Assembly: GCA_964616495.1 (NCBI GenBank)
Contig: CAZTRF010000008.1
Location: forward strand, 1 to 29,494
From: DAOSVX01 sp964616495
Lineage (GTDB): Bacteria; Bacillota_I; Bacilli_A; RF39; UBA660
Direction of reading: 5' to 3'
DNA: 29,494 nucleotides
This document shows, piece by piece, positions 15,371 through 22,271 of this stretch (the first letter of the stretch is position 1; every line of letters begins with the position of its first letter). The notes below the pieces were generated by a model, which made no database searches, was not told the origin of the DNA, and saw only the letters and a list, made by a program, of their open reading frames with translations. Made by a program: the position numbers and the translations under genes.

Positions 15371-16309
15371 ATGATTGAGAATAGTTTAATTAGAAAATTA
15401 ATTATTGCTTTTTTGTCTCTCGTTATAATAATTATGATGTATTTTTTTCCTATTAATAAAGAAAATAATTTTCCTAGTTCTTTAAAATATATTGATGATT
15501 CAAAAATGGCTACTATTTATCTGATTGATCAACATAATTATTTGGCAATGACCAATATAAAATGCAATGAAATTGATTCTTTAAAAAAAGCTAAAGAACT
15601 AATTGAATATTTAACTATTAAAAGTAATAAATCTAATTATATTCCTAATGGGTTTACCCCTATCATCCCTAAAGGAACCAAAATTAATGATATTTCCTTA
15701 AAAGATGGTTTATTAAAAATAGACTTTTCTAAAGAATTATTAAATAGTGAAAATTTAGATAAAACTATCGAAAGTATTATTTATAGCCTAACTACTATTT
15801 CTGATATTAAAGAAATATTATTTTATGTGGATGGAGGCCATTTAAATAAAATAAATAACATTTTATATCCTAACCCTTTAAATAGAGATTTTGGTATTAA
15901 TAAAATATATAATATTAATAGTTATAAGGAAATAGAAAAAACTACAGTATATTATTTAAGTAAATATGAAAACCAATATTACTATATTCCTGTAACTAAA
16001 TTTTCCAATGATAATCGAGCTAAAATAGAAATAATTATTGAAGAATTAAAAACCAATAAAGTAATTAATACTAATTTGATGAGTTATTTAGTAAGTAGTA
16101 CCGAACTACTAAATTATGAAATTTTAGAAGAACAAATTAATTTGAGTTTTAATAAATATCTTCTAGATAATTTTGATGAAAAAAGTATTTTAGAAGAAGT
16201 AAAATATACGATTGGTTTATCTATTAAGGAAAATTATAATGTTCATACTATTAACTTTCTAGTAGATGATAAAATAATTTCTACTCTTGACCTAAAAACC
16301 CTTGAATAA
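15371..16309 (+). CDS. gerM: GerM-domain sporulation/germination protein
   Basis: 312 residues. An N-terminal membrane segment (about 9-26, no lipobox Cys visible) is followed by two GerM domains, near residues 45-165 and 185-310. Both show the pattern of a strand such as ATIYLID or TTVYYLS, a helix, then a stretch of the type LLKIDFSKELL or QINLSFNKYLL. Two tandem domains is the arrangement of Bacillus GerM, which is needed for normal sporulation and germination and works outside the membrane. The ATG follows AGGTGAT. Transcription probably starts at the TATAAT near 15350, since a terminator separates it from gerE. The 3' end carries the -35 box of the tRNA promoter. Confidence 0.87.
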   Translation: MIENSLIRKLIIAFLSLVIIIMMYFFPINKENNFPSSLKYIDDSKMATIYLIDQHNYLAMTNIKCNEIDSLKKAKELIEYLTIKSNKSNYIPNGFTPIIPKGTKINDISLKDGLLKIDFSKELLNSENLDKTIESIIYSLTTISDIKEILFYVDGGHLNKINNILYPNPLNRDFGINKIYNINSYKEIEKTTVYYLSKYENQYYYIPVTKFSNDNRAKIEIIIEELKTNKVINTNLMSYLVSSTELLNYEILEEQINLSFNKYLLDNFDEKSILEEVKYTIGLSIKENYNVHTINFLVDDKIISTLDLKTLE

Positions 16310-16330
16310 TATCAATTTTTGTTATATAAT
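16302..16330 (+). promoter_or_regulatory. Promoter of tRNA-Arg
   Basis: TTGAAT (16302-16307), 17-base spacer, TATAAT (16325-16330). The -35 overlaps the gerM stop codon. Predicted start near 16337. Confidence 0.75.
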
Positions 16331-16344
16331 CTATCTGTTCAACT

Positions 16345-16421
16345 GTCCACGTAGCTCAGTTGGATAGAGCATATGCCTTCTAAGCATACGGTCGGGGGTT
16401 CGAGTCTCTCCGTGGACGCCA
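16345..16421 (+). tRNA. tRNA-Arg, anticodon UCU
   Basis: A 77-base cloverleaf. Acceptor stem GTCCACG (16345-16351) pairs with CGTGGAC (16411-16417), the D stem is GCTC/GAGC, the anticodon stem TATGC/GCATA encloses loop CTTCTAA with anticodon TCT, and the T arm GGGGGTTCGAGTCTCTC has the TTCGA loop. The CCA end is encoded (16419-16421). It reads AGA codons, which an AT-rich genome uses heavily. It has its own promoter and terminator. Confidence 0.97.
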
Positions 16422-16431
16422 TAAGAAAAAT

Positions 16432-16456
16432 ACCTAGTTAATACTAGGTTTTTTTG
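16432..16456 (+). terminator. Intrinsic terminator of tRNA-Arg
   Basis: ACCTAGT and ACTAGGT form a 7-bp stem around TAAT, followed by seven Ts. Confidence 0.9.
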
Positions 16457-16462
16457 TTTTAA

Positions 16463-16486
16463 AAAAGAAAAAGAGCCTTAGGCTCT
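16463..16486 (-). terminator. Intrinsic terminator of efp
   Basis: AGAGCC (16486-16481 on the minus strand) pairs with GGCTCT (16477-16472); the 3-base loop is the efp stop codon TAA itself. A U-rich tract follows. Confidence 0.85.
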
Positions 16487-17038
16487 ACTGTCATATTTAC
16501 CATCTTTAGTAGATACAATAACTCTATCTCCCTGATTAACAAATAAAGGGACCTTTATAGTATAGCCCGTTTCAATAACGGCATCTTTCATGGCTCCACT
16601 AGCTGTATTTCCTTTAACAGCTTCAGTTGTTTCGGTTATCTCAAATTCTATTTTTTCAGGTAGAGAAATACCAATTATTTCGCCATCATAATATGAAATT
16701 TCTATTTCTAAATTTTCTTTTAGATATTTCTTTTCATCAGCTAATCTACTTTCAGGTATTTCTACTTGTTCATAGGTATTATTATCCATAAAAACATAAT
16801 TACTACCACTGTTATATAGATATTGCATCTTTTTTTTATCAACATGGGCTTTTTCTATCTTTATATTAGTATTGTAAGTATCTTCAGTGATACTCCCAGT
16901 ACGTAAATTTTTAAGTTTAATTCTAACAAAAGCTGGCCCTTTACCAGGTTTAACATGTTGGAAATCAATAATTAAACATAGTTGTTTATCCATTAAAATA
17001 GTCATTCCATTTTTAATATCATTAATATTTATATTCAT
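16478..17038 (-). CDS. efp: Elongation factor P
   Basis: 186 residues, three-domain EF-P of normal length. EF-P enters the ribosomal E site and relieves stalling at runs of proline. The tip loop reads HVKPGKGPAF with Lys33, the position that is modified in many bacteria. The C-terminal OB domains end in NQGDRVIVSTKDGKYDSRA, a typical EF-P end. It follows rpmG, from which it is separated by a perfect 9-bp hairpin at 17061-17082 with only a weak U-tract. That hairpin may terminate part of the rpmG transcription. Ribosome binding site AAAGGAAG. Confidence 0.97.
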   Translation of the reverse strand: MNININDIKNGMTILMDKQLCLIIDFQHVKPGKGPAFVRIKLKNLRTGSITEDTYNTNIKIEKAHVDKKKMQYLYNSGSNYVFMDNNTYEQVEIPESRLADEKKYLKENLEIEISYYDGEIIGISLPEKIEFEITETTEAVKGNTASGAMKDAVIETGYTIKVPLFVNQGDRVIVSTKDGKYDSRA

Positions 17039-17060
17039 TTTATACTTCCTTTCATAAAAT

Positions 17061-17082
17061 AATTAAGATCTCCATCTTAATT
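17061..17082 (-). terminator. Hairpin between rpmG and efp
   Basis: AATTAAGAT and ATCTTAATT form a perfect 9-bp stem around a GGAG loop (minus strand). The following tract ATTTTAT is a poor U-run, so the hairpin may be an attenuator or a leaky terminator. It overlaps the rpmG stop codon. Confidence 0.55.
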
Positions 17083-17245
17083 ACTTTTTCTCTTTATGAG
17101 TTGTTTCTTTACGACATTTTTTGCAAAAACGTTTTACTTCTATTCTGTCTGGAGTATTCTTTTTATTTTTGCTTAATGGACGACTTTCAGTCTTACATTC
17201 TTGACAAATCATTGTTACATAATTTCTATTTTCATTTTTAGCCAT
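17081..17245 (-). CDS. rpmG: 50S ribosomal protein L33, zinc-binding form
   Basis: 54 residues, a short gene easily missed. The start is ATG at 17243-17245 after AAGGAGTGA. The protein begins MAKNENRNYVTMICQECK and contains two Cys pairs, Cys14/Cys17 (ICQEC) and Cys41/Cys44 (FCKKC), the zinc ribbon of the C+ type of bL33. It has a consensus promoter at 17276-17304 and is followed by efp. Confidence 0.96.
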   Translation of the reverse strand: MAKNENRNYVTMICQECKTESRPLSKNKKNTPDRIEVKRFCKKCRKETTHKEKK

Positions 17246-17275
17246 GACACGTCACTCCTTTCAAACATCTTCCTA

Positions 17276-17304
17276 ATTATATCTAAATAATAGACTATTT
17301 TCAA
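17276..17304 (-). promoter_or_regulatory. Sigma-A promoter of rpmG
   Basis: TTGAAA (17304-17299), 17-base spacer, TATAAT (17281-17276) on the minus strand. The 160 bases between this promoter and the stop codon of the penicillin-binding protein gene hold no gene or clear terminator that I can see. Confidence 0.8.
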
Positions 17305-17467
17305 GAAAAATAAAGCTTTATTAATGGTTTTTAATGTTAAATACTTATTTAAGGTTTAAAATTTTATTAAAATCACCCTTTTAATAATAATAAATGTTGG
17401 ATTAGAAGCTGTGGCTAAGTGCTTTAGATAATTATTTTATTATGAGACATTCTTTTATTTTATGTTT

Positions 17468-19411
17468 TTAATCATTTGTTAAAAAGAGATTGGTTATTTC
17501 TTTAGTCAAACGTTTATTAATATTTGAAACATAACTTTGACCATCGTTATTATAAGAAAGATGAGGGGAAATAATAATTAAACTATACTGAGGATTATTA
17601 CTTGGAAAATACATAGCTACCGAAGTTGTAGTAGTTTCGATGTCAATCTTACCATCATAATTGCTATCTAAAAATGATTCACTGGTTCCAGTTTTACCTG
17701 CCGGAAATAACAACTTATTAGCATGATTTTTAGCTGTGCCTATTCTAAATACCTCTTCAAACCCTTTATTAATTCTAGTTAAATCTTCTTTATTGATTAT
17801 TATTTTGTTTAATTCTTTAGAATTATTGCTAATAATTACTCCTTCTTCATTTACTATTTTATTCATTAAGCTAAGTTTGGTCCTTTTGCCGGTAGCTATA
17901 CTATTTATATATTGAACTAATTCAATTGGAGGATAAGTATAGTACTGGCCAATGGCTAAGTTAAGAAGTAGATCAGCACTTTCTTTCTTGCCTATTTGGC
18001 CAATTCTTTCATTGGGAAGATCAATTTCCGTTAATACTCCTAATCCATACGAAGCAAAGATATCTCGATAGATCTTAAAATGGTTACTATTAACTTCCAG
18101 TTCCATATTAGGACTGTATTTATTACCGGTTAAATAAATAGCTGTTAAATATTGATAATAGTTGCTAGAATAAGCCAAGGCAGTAACATCATTTATTCTT
18201 CCTAAAGGCCTATGAGAACACTTTTTGGGAACTAAATATAATTTTATACAACTATCGGTAATTAATTTATCTTTTTCGATTAAATTATATAGATAATTAA
18301 CACTACTGCTAGCTCCCTTTATAACTGAACCCAGAGTATATGAAGAAGTAATTATATTATAGCTATTATCAACAAAAACATCGCCCGTATATTTTAGGCT
18401 TAAAGGAACTACTATACCTCCAGTTTCGGGGGTACTAATAATAACATATATATGATCAAAATAAGCAGTGTTTTTTTCTTGTTTGGTTTTTAAAAATTCT
18501 TTTTCGACTATTTCTTTTACTTTTAAAGTCAAATCAATATCAATATTTAGTATTAAATCATTTCCTTTTTGGCCTTTAGTTTCCAATTTTAAAGTATTAC
18601 CAACTATTTTATAAACTGACTTTTTAGGTTGTAAATATTTATCATAATATAGTTCTAAATAACTAATTCCAACTCGGTCATTTAATTGATAATTATTATC
18701 TTTAAAATAATTAATTAACTCACTAGGAATCCCCGAAGAAGTTACCTTGCCCAAAATAGTTTTTAAAGTATCACCATAAGGATAATATCTTTCCCAAGTC
18801 ATATTAATTTTAATTCCTTTAATATTAGCATTTATAATTTCTACCTCTTCTTTATGGGTAAGGGTTTCTTTAATTATTTTTGGTTCATAGCTATATCCTT
18901 TTTGCATTTTTTCATATATTAAAGCAGCCTTTTTGGTAGTATTATCCATTTCAGAAATAACCTTATACTCAATTCTTTTTAGTTTTAATTGATAAATTTC
19001 TTCTTTTGATAAAACCCTTTTATGATACAGTTCATATTCTTTTAAAGTTATTAATTTATTAGATAGTTCTTGGTTATTAAGAATCCAAAAACATTTAAGA
19101 GTTTCAATATTAATGGGTTCATCAATATCTAAAATAAGAGCCAATTTATAGGCAATATTTATTTCTTGAAAAATAGTATTATTTTCTTTATTATATAAAA
19201 CAGCTTTTATTCCTTTATTGTCCACTAATATCTTCCCATTAATATCTAATATTTTGCCTCTTTCATGTTCACTAATTTTTAGATAATTATTAGTTTTTTT
19301 AATATATAGTTTCTCATATTTTGGCCCATTTAAAAAAACAATATTTATTAAAGCAAATATAATAATTAAAAATAAACCAATAATTGAAATATAATAATTT
19401 TTAATATTCAT
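17468..19411 (-). CDS. Class B penicillin-binding protein (peptidoglycan transpeptidase)
   Basis: 647 residues. N-terminal membrane anchor (8-27), then the dimerisation domain with RGKILDINGKILVDN (51-65), the class B hallmark. The transpeptidase domain carries all three catalytic motifs: SVIK (Ser362 nucleophile, Lys365), SSN (415-417) and KTGTS (573-577). It cross-links peptidoglycan outside the membrane and is a beta-lactam target. No PASTA domain is present. Whether it serves elongation, division or spore cortex (SpoVD-like) cannot be decided from this sequence alone; nearby genes give no clue. Its start has no clear Shine-Dalgarno sequence, but begins directly at the membrane anchor, so the start is credible. 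Confidence 0.92.
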   Translation of the reverse strand: MNIKNYYISIIGLFLIIIFALINIVFLNGPKYEKLYIKKTNNYLKISEHERGKILDINGKILVDNKGIKAVLYNKENNTIFQEINIAYKLALILDIDEPINIETLKCFWILNNQELSNKLITLKEYELYHKRVLSKEEIYQLKLKRIEYKVISEMDNTTKKAALIYEKMQKGYSYEPKIIKETLTHKEEVEIINANIKGIKINMTWERYYPYGDTLKTILGKVTSSGIPSELINYFKDNNYQLNDRVGISYLELYYDKYLQPKKSVYKIVGNTLKLETKGQKGNDLILNIDIDLTLKVKEIVEKEFLKTKQEKNTAYFDHIYVIISTPETGGIVVPLSLKYTGDVFVDNSYNIITSSYTLGSVIKGASSSVNYLYNLIEKDKLITDSCIKLYLVPKKCSHRPLGRINDVTALAYSSNYYQYLTAIYLTGNKYSPNMELEVNSNHFKIYRDIFASYGLGVLTEIDLPNERIGQIGKKESADLLLNLAIGQYYTYPPIELVQYINSIATGKRTKLSLMNKIVNEEGVIISNNSKELNKIIINKEDLTRINKGFEEVFRIGTAKNHANKLLFPAGKTGTSESFLDSNYDGKIDIETTTTSVAMYFPSNNPQYSLIIISPHLSYNNDGQSYVSNINKRLTKEITNLFLTND

Positions 19412-19462
19412 AGTTTTAGTATTAATTATTTAACTAATTAATATACTATAATAGGTGACTAA

Positions 19463-19711
19463 ATGAATGAATTAATTATTAAAAATTATATTAATAAAAT
19501 GACTATTACTGATGTTAATAGTTTTGCCATTAAAAATGATATTTATTTAAGTCGAGGAGAATTGGAATTTATATATAACTTTATCAAAAATAATTATGAA
19601 TCAATAATTAAAAATAAAGACATTGATATGTCTTTATATAAAGAAAACTTCTCACTAGATAATTATTCTAAAATAAATGTTTTAATTGCTAAATATCGTC
19701 ATTATTTATAA
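19463..19711 (+). CDS. Small protein, probably DUF2624 (YqfT-like)
   Basis: 82 residues, all helical by composition: INKMTITDVNSFAIKNDIYLSRGELEFIYNFI and then a C-terminal tail ending NVLIAKYRHYL. In Bacillus the DUF2624 gene yqfT stands next to nfo (yqfS), and this gene overlaps the end of nfo tail to tail by 10 bases. Size, position and the pattern T-(I/P)-x-(D/E)-(V/L) early in the protein support the assignment, but the match is not strong. Good ribosome binding site AGGTGAC before the ATG. Function unknown. Confidence 0.7.
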   Translation: MNELIIKNYINKMTITDVNSFAIKNDIYLSRGELEFIYNFIKNNYESIIKNKDIDMSLYKENFSLDNYSKINVLIAKYRHYL

Positions 19712-20586
19712 TGGGCCTCTATTTTATCAATTAAGTTATTATCAAATTGTTTATTTTTAATCATATCTATCTCAAATAAATATGGAGGATATTCCTTAGA
19801 AACGTAAGGCGTTTCTAATATTTTAGGAATATCTTTTAATTTGTCATGATAAATTATTTTTAATAGGTTATCAAAACCAATCGTCCCTAGTCCAATATTT
19901 TCATGGCGATCTTTATGGCTCCCCAATATATTTTTACTATCATTAACATGAACACATTTTATTTTGTTCATCCCTACTAAGCTATCAAACTCATTTAAAT
20001 AATAGTCAAAGTCATTTAAATCATAACCGGCATCATTTAAATGACAGGTATCAATACAAACACCCACTTTATTTTTTAAATTAACTCCGTCTATAATATT
20101 TTTTAGTTCTAAAGTATTACAACCACATTCAGTTCCTTTACCGGCCATTGTTTCAAGTAAGACCATTACCCTATCATCATTTCCTAAAATCAAATTAAGG
20201 GCTTCACTAATATTATTACATCCTTCTTCTTTAGTAATTCCCATGGCATTGCCAGGATGAACGACAATATATTTTACACCAAGTTGCTCACATCTTTTAA
20301 TTTCACTTTTCAAAAAATTTATACTAAACATATATTTATCTAAATCACTTTTAGAAGCCAGATTAATAATATATGGAGCATGACAAATAACATTATTAAT
20401 ATCAATTCCATTTTCAATCATTAATGTATGAGCTTCTTTAATATCGGCATCTTTAGGAATACTTCTAAAAGTATTAGTTGGAGATCCGGTATAAAACATA
20501 AAGGTATTAGCTTTATAACTAAGAGCCTCTTCAACCGCTAATATTAAATTATTAGGGTATGAAACATGACTACCTATTATTAACAT
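19702..20586 (-). CDS. nfo: Endonuclease IV (AP endonuclease)
   Basis: 294 residues. Endonuclease IV cuts DNA 5' to abasic sites in base excision repair and uses three metal ions. Family motifs appear in order: CHAPYIINLAS (68-78), VVHPGNAMG, LLETMAGKGTECG (metal ligand Glu), GVCIDTCHLNDAGYDL, HVNDSKNILGSHKDRHENIGLGTIG in two overlapping parts, and LETPY near the end. Complete. The ATG follows GGTGAT. Transcription probably starts from a promoter fused to the terminator of the upstream prepilin gene. Confidence 0.96.
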   Translation of the reverse strand: MLIIGSHVSYPNNLILAVEEALSYKANTFMFYTGSPTNTFRSIPKDADIKEAHTLMIENGIDINNVICHAPYIINLASKSDLDKYMFSINFLKSEIKRCEQLGVKYIVVHPGNAMGITKEEGCNNISEALNLILGNDDRVMVLLETMAGKGTECGCNTLELKNIIDGVNLKNKVGVCIDTCHLNDAGYDLNDFDYYLNEFDSLVGMNKIKCVHVNDSKNILGSHKDRHENIGLGTIGFDNLLKIIYHDKLKDIPKILETPYVSKEYPPYLFEIDMIKNKQFDNNLIDKIEAHYK

Positions 20587-20602
20587 TTACATCACCATTC
20601 AA

Positions 20603-20631
20603 ATTATCTCAAAAAAAAAGTTAAAATGCAA
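20603..20631 (-). promoter_or_regulatory. nfo promoter embedded in a terminator
   Basis: TTGCAT (20631-20626), in and beside the terminator loop, a 17-base spacer consisting mostly of the right arm and the T run, then GATAAT (20608-20603) preceded by TGA. The GGTGAT ribosome site starts 6 bases later. Confidence 0.5.
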
Positions 20632-20640
20632 TTTTAACTT
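20610..20640 (-). terminator. Intrinsic terminator of the prepilin gene at 20639
   Basis: AAGTTAAAAT and ATTTTAACTT form a perfect 10-bp stem around TGC, followed by nine Us on the minus strand. Confidence 0.88.
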
Positions 20641-21055
20641 AATTACAATTTGAAGAAGCATTATAACTTGTGGTTTTTTCTAATACAATTAATTGGCCTT
20701 TGACATTTTCACCTAATACTGTAGATATCATATAATTTTTATTAGATAACCAAATTTGATGTTTATCTAAACTTTCACTTAATAATACTGAACCAGAATA
20801 GCCATCAAAGTTTTTATCCATATTAGTTTTAATTTGATCTAAGGAAATACATAAAGAAGGATTTCCTCCATTCATAACTTCCTTAGCATAGTAGCTAGCT
20901 GCTGCCTCAATAATATTTCCGGCCTCTGTTCTAAAAACTTCCATCTTAGATTCTCTCATCGACCTAAAAATATTAGGAATGGCATAAAAAACTAAAATAG
21001 CCAAAATAACTATAACCGCTAATAATTCAACTAAAGTAAATCCTTTTTTCATCAA
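20639..21055 (-). CDS. Type IV prepilin-like protein
   Basis: 138 residues. It starts MMKKGFTLVELLAVIVILAI, the prepilin cleavage and methylation motif: cleavage after Gly, then Phe, with Glu at mature position 5 in the membrane helix. The rest is a small globular head with a Cys pair (Cys73 and the penultimate Cys137) likely to form a disulfide. The head shares a plan with the second prepilin at 21754: FxTEAGxIIxAA, GGN..C, DKNFDGYSG and IWLSNKNYMI. The two are paralogues. No pilus assembly gene or prepilin peptidase is in the window. Own promoter at 21075-21103. Confidence 0.92.
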   Translation of the reverse strand: MMKKGFTLVELLAVIVILAILVFYAIPNIFRSMRESKMEVFRTEAGNIIEAAASYYAKEVMNGGNPSLCISLDQIKTNMDKNFDGYSGSVLLSESLDKHQIWLSNKNYMISTVLGENVKGQLIVLEKTTSYNASSNCN

Positions 21056-21074
21056 GCACCTCTACTCTATATTG

Positions 21075-21103
21075 ATTATAATATTACTAGCAGAAAATTG
21101 CAA
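21075..21103 (-). promoter_or_regulatory. Sigma-A promoter of the prepilin gene at 20639
   Basis: TTGCAA (21103-21098), 17-base spacer, TATAAT (21080-21075) on the minus strand, 5 bases after the ylbE stop. Confidence 0.75.
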
Positions 21104-21108
21104 ATATT

Positions 21109-21333
21109 TTAATCTTTAATAACATTTAATACACTATTAACAAGTTCAATATTTTCAATAGCGCTATTAATTTTATCGGTCGGACGCAATTTATACTTGT
21201 CTTTCATATCGGTAATAAATTTATCATAATTATTAGGATTTCTATTTAAATATTTATACCAATATGAATTTTCTTTTAAATACTTTTTCATTTTAGTATT
21301 TTTCATTAATTTAAATTGAATATCTAACTCCAT
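21109..21333 (-). CDS. ylbE: YlbE-like protein
   Basis: 74 residues. The pattern MKKYLKENSYWYKYLNRNP, with the W-Y-x-x-L-x-R-x-P core, is that of the YlbE family of Bacilli, which has no known function. It follows ylbD with the stop and start adjoining (TAA then ATG), the same pair order as in Bacillus subtilis. Highly charged, no membrane segment, presumably cytoplasmic or spore-associated. Confidence 0.82.
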   Translation of the reverse strand: MELDIQFKLMKNTKMKKYLKENSYWYKYLNRNPNNYDKFITDMKDKYKLRPTDKINSAIENIELVNSVLNVIKD

Positions 21334-21693
21334 TTAATCCTCAAAAATTTTGTTAATTGGACGAAGCACAGATGGCCCTTTAGTCAGTTCAGCCCCTATT
21401 TTAGGCTTAGAAGATATTTCTTGAAATAAATTAATAGCTTTTTGAGCAGTATTAACATGTTTTTGAACCGAATTCATATCTACTTTTTTTAATAGTCCGG
21501 CAATTGATGCCAAACTAACTTTCCCTGCAGCTCGATTTTCTTCTTTTAAATAAGGCTGCCATTTTTCTTTGTCATTTCCAAATAAATCATATAATTCGTA
21601 ATACTTTTGCCATGTCATCTTATTATTACGGACATTTTCTATTAAACTTGGATTTTCTTTAACAAATTGTTTAAATTCTTCTTTTTTTTCCAT
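21334..21693 (-). CDS. ylbD: YlbD-like spore coat protein
   Basis: 119 residues. The N-terminal half EEFKQFVKENPSLIENVRNN and MTWQKYYELYDLFGND matches the YlbD coat-protein family (FKEFVKxHPxLVxEVRxGxxTWQ). The C-terminal half holds a helix region (SLASIAGLLKKVDMNSVQKHV) also seen in the family. YlbD is associated with the spore coat in Bacillus. The ATG follows AGGTGA by six bases; that site is the right arm of a perfect 12-bp inverted repeat (see 21700-21730). Cotranscribed with ylbE. Confidence 0.85.
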   Translation of the reverse strand: MEKKEEFKQFVKENPSLIENVRNNKMTWQKYYELYDLFGNDKEKWQPYLKEENRAAGKVSLASIAGLLKKVDMNSVQKHVNTAQKAINLFQEISSKPKIGAELTKGPSVLRPINKIFED

Positions 21694-21730
21694 AAAAAAT
21701 CACCTATTATATTTTATGTATAATAGGTGA
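21694..21730 (-). terminator. Perfect 12-bp hairpin acting as terminator and covering the ylbD ribosome binding site
   Basis: Arms 21700-21711 and 21719-21730 are perfectly complementary around a 7-base loop. In mRNA sense the stem is followed by UUUUUU and then the ylbD ATG. The right arm ends in AGGUGA, the ylbD Shine-Dalgarno sequence. The loop and neighbouring bases read CATAAAATA (21718-21710), the same nonamer as in the gerE leader. Confidence 0.8.
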
Positions 21731-21753
21731 CTATTTTTACTATTATATTAAAC

Positions 21754-22206
21754 TTAAGTAGGACAAGTAGTATAGCCTTGAATAGCTGTTGAAGTACTTC
21801 TATTAGTATCAGTGACCTTCGTTACCGTTAAAGCCCCTGCTGTTCCACCATTAATAAAGTAGCTTCCATTTGTAATCCATATTGTATGATCGCTACCATT
21901 GGTATCTATTTTTACATAACCATAATAGCCTTCCCAGTTTTTATCCATAAAGTCAGCTATTGTGCTTTCTCCAGCCTTTTTAGGTATTCTAAAGCATCCA
22001 TTACTATTTCCGCCTTTTAATGCATCGTCAGCATATGCTAACTTAGCCCCGTCTATAATTGATCCGGCTTCAGTTTTAAATGAATTGCTTCTAGCTTCTT
22101 CCATCATTCTTAAAACACGAGGAGCTGCCATTAAAACTAATACCGCTAGAATAACAATAACAGCTAATAACTCAACTAAAGTAAAACCTTTTCTATATTT
22201 GTTCAT
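21754..22206 (-). CDS. Type IV prepilin-like protein, second paralogue
   Basis: 150 residues. MNKYRKGFTLVELLAVIVIL gives the prepilin motif, with Glu at mature position 5. The head domain has GGNSNGCFRIPKKAG, DKNWEGYYGYVKI and IWITNGSYFINGG and ends with Cys148 in GYTTCPT, again one Cys early and one at the end. It is longer than its paralogue by an insertion near the middle. It has a perfect consensus promoter (22237-22266) and an AAGGAGG ribosome binding site, so it is probably well expressed. Possible roles, such as a surface filament or secretion pseudopilus, cannot be separated. Confidence 0.93.
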   Translation of the reverse strand: MNKYRKGFTLVELLAVIVILAVLVLMAAPRVLRMMEEARSNSFKTEAGSIIDGAKLAYADDALKGGNSNGCFRIPKKAGESTIADFMDKNWEGYYGYVKIDTNGSDHTIWITNGSYFINGGTAGALTVTKVTDTNRSTSTAIQGYTTCPT

Positions 22207-22236
22207 TTGATAAATCCTCCTTTATCTTATGGTTTT

Positions 22237-22266
22237 ATTATATAACTTAAATCAATATCTTGTCAA
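22237..22266 (-). promoter_or_regulatory. Consensus sigma-A promoter of the prepilin gene at 21754
   Basis: TTGACA (22266-22261), 18-base spacer, TATAAT (22242-22237). It begins 5 bases after the parC stop codon; no terminator separates them. Confidence 0.9.
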
Positions 22267-22271
22267 ATAGT

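Noticed and set aside
17305..17467. Region between the rpmG promoter and the penicillin-binding protein gene, including a CATAAAATA copy at 17456-17464
   Set aside because: No open frame with a ribosome site and no terminator hairpin; the nonamer points into empty sequence and is likely chance.
19447..19452. TATAAT as promoter of the DUF2624-like gene
   Set aside because: A start 7 bases downstream would fall after the AGGTGAC ribosome site and leave a leaderless message; probably chance in AT-rich DNA.
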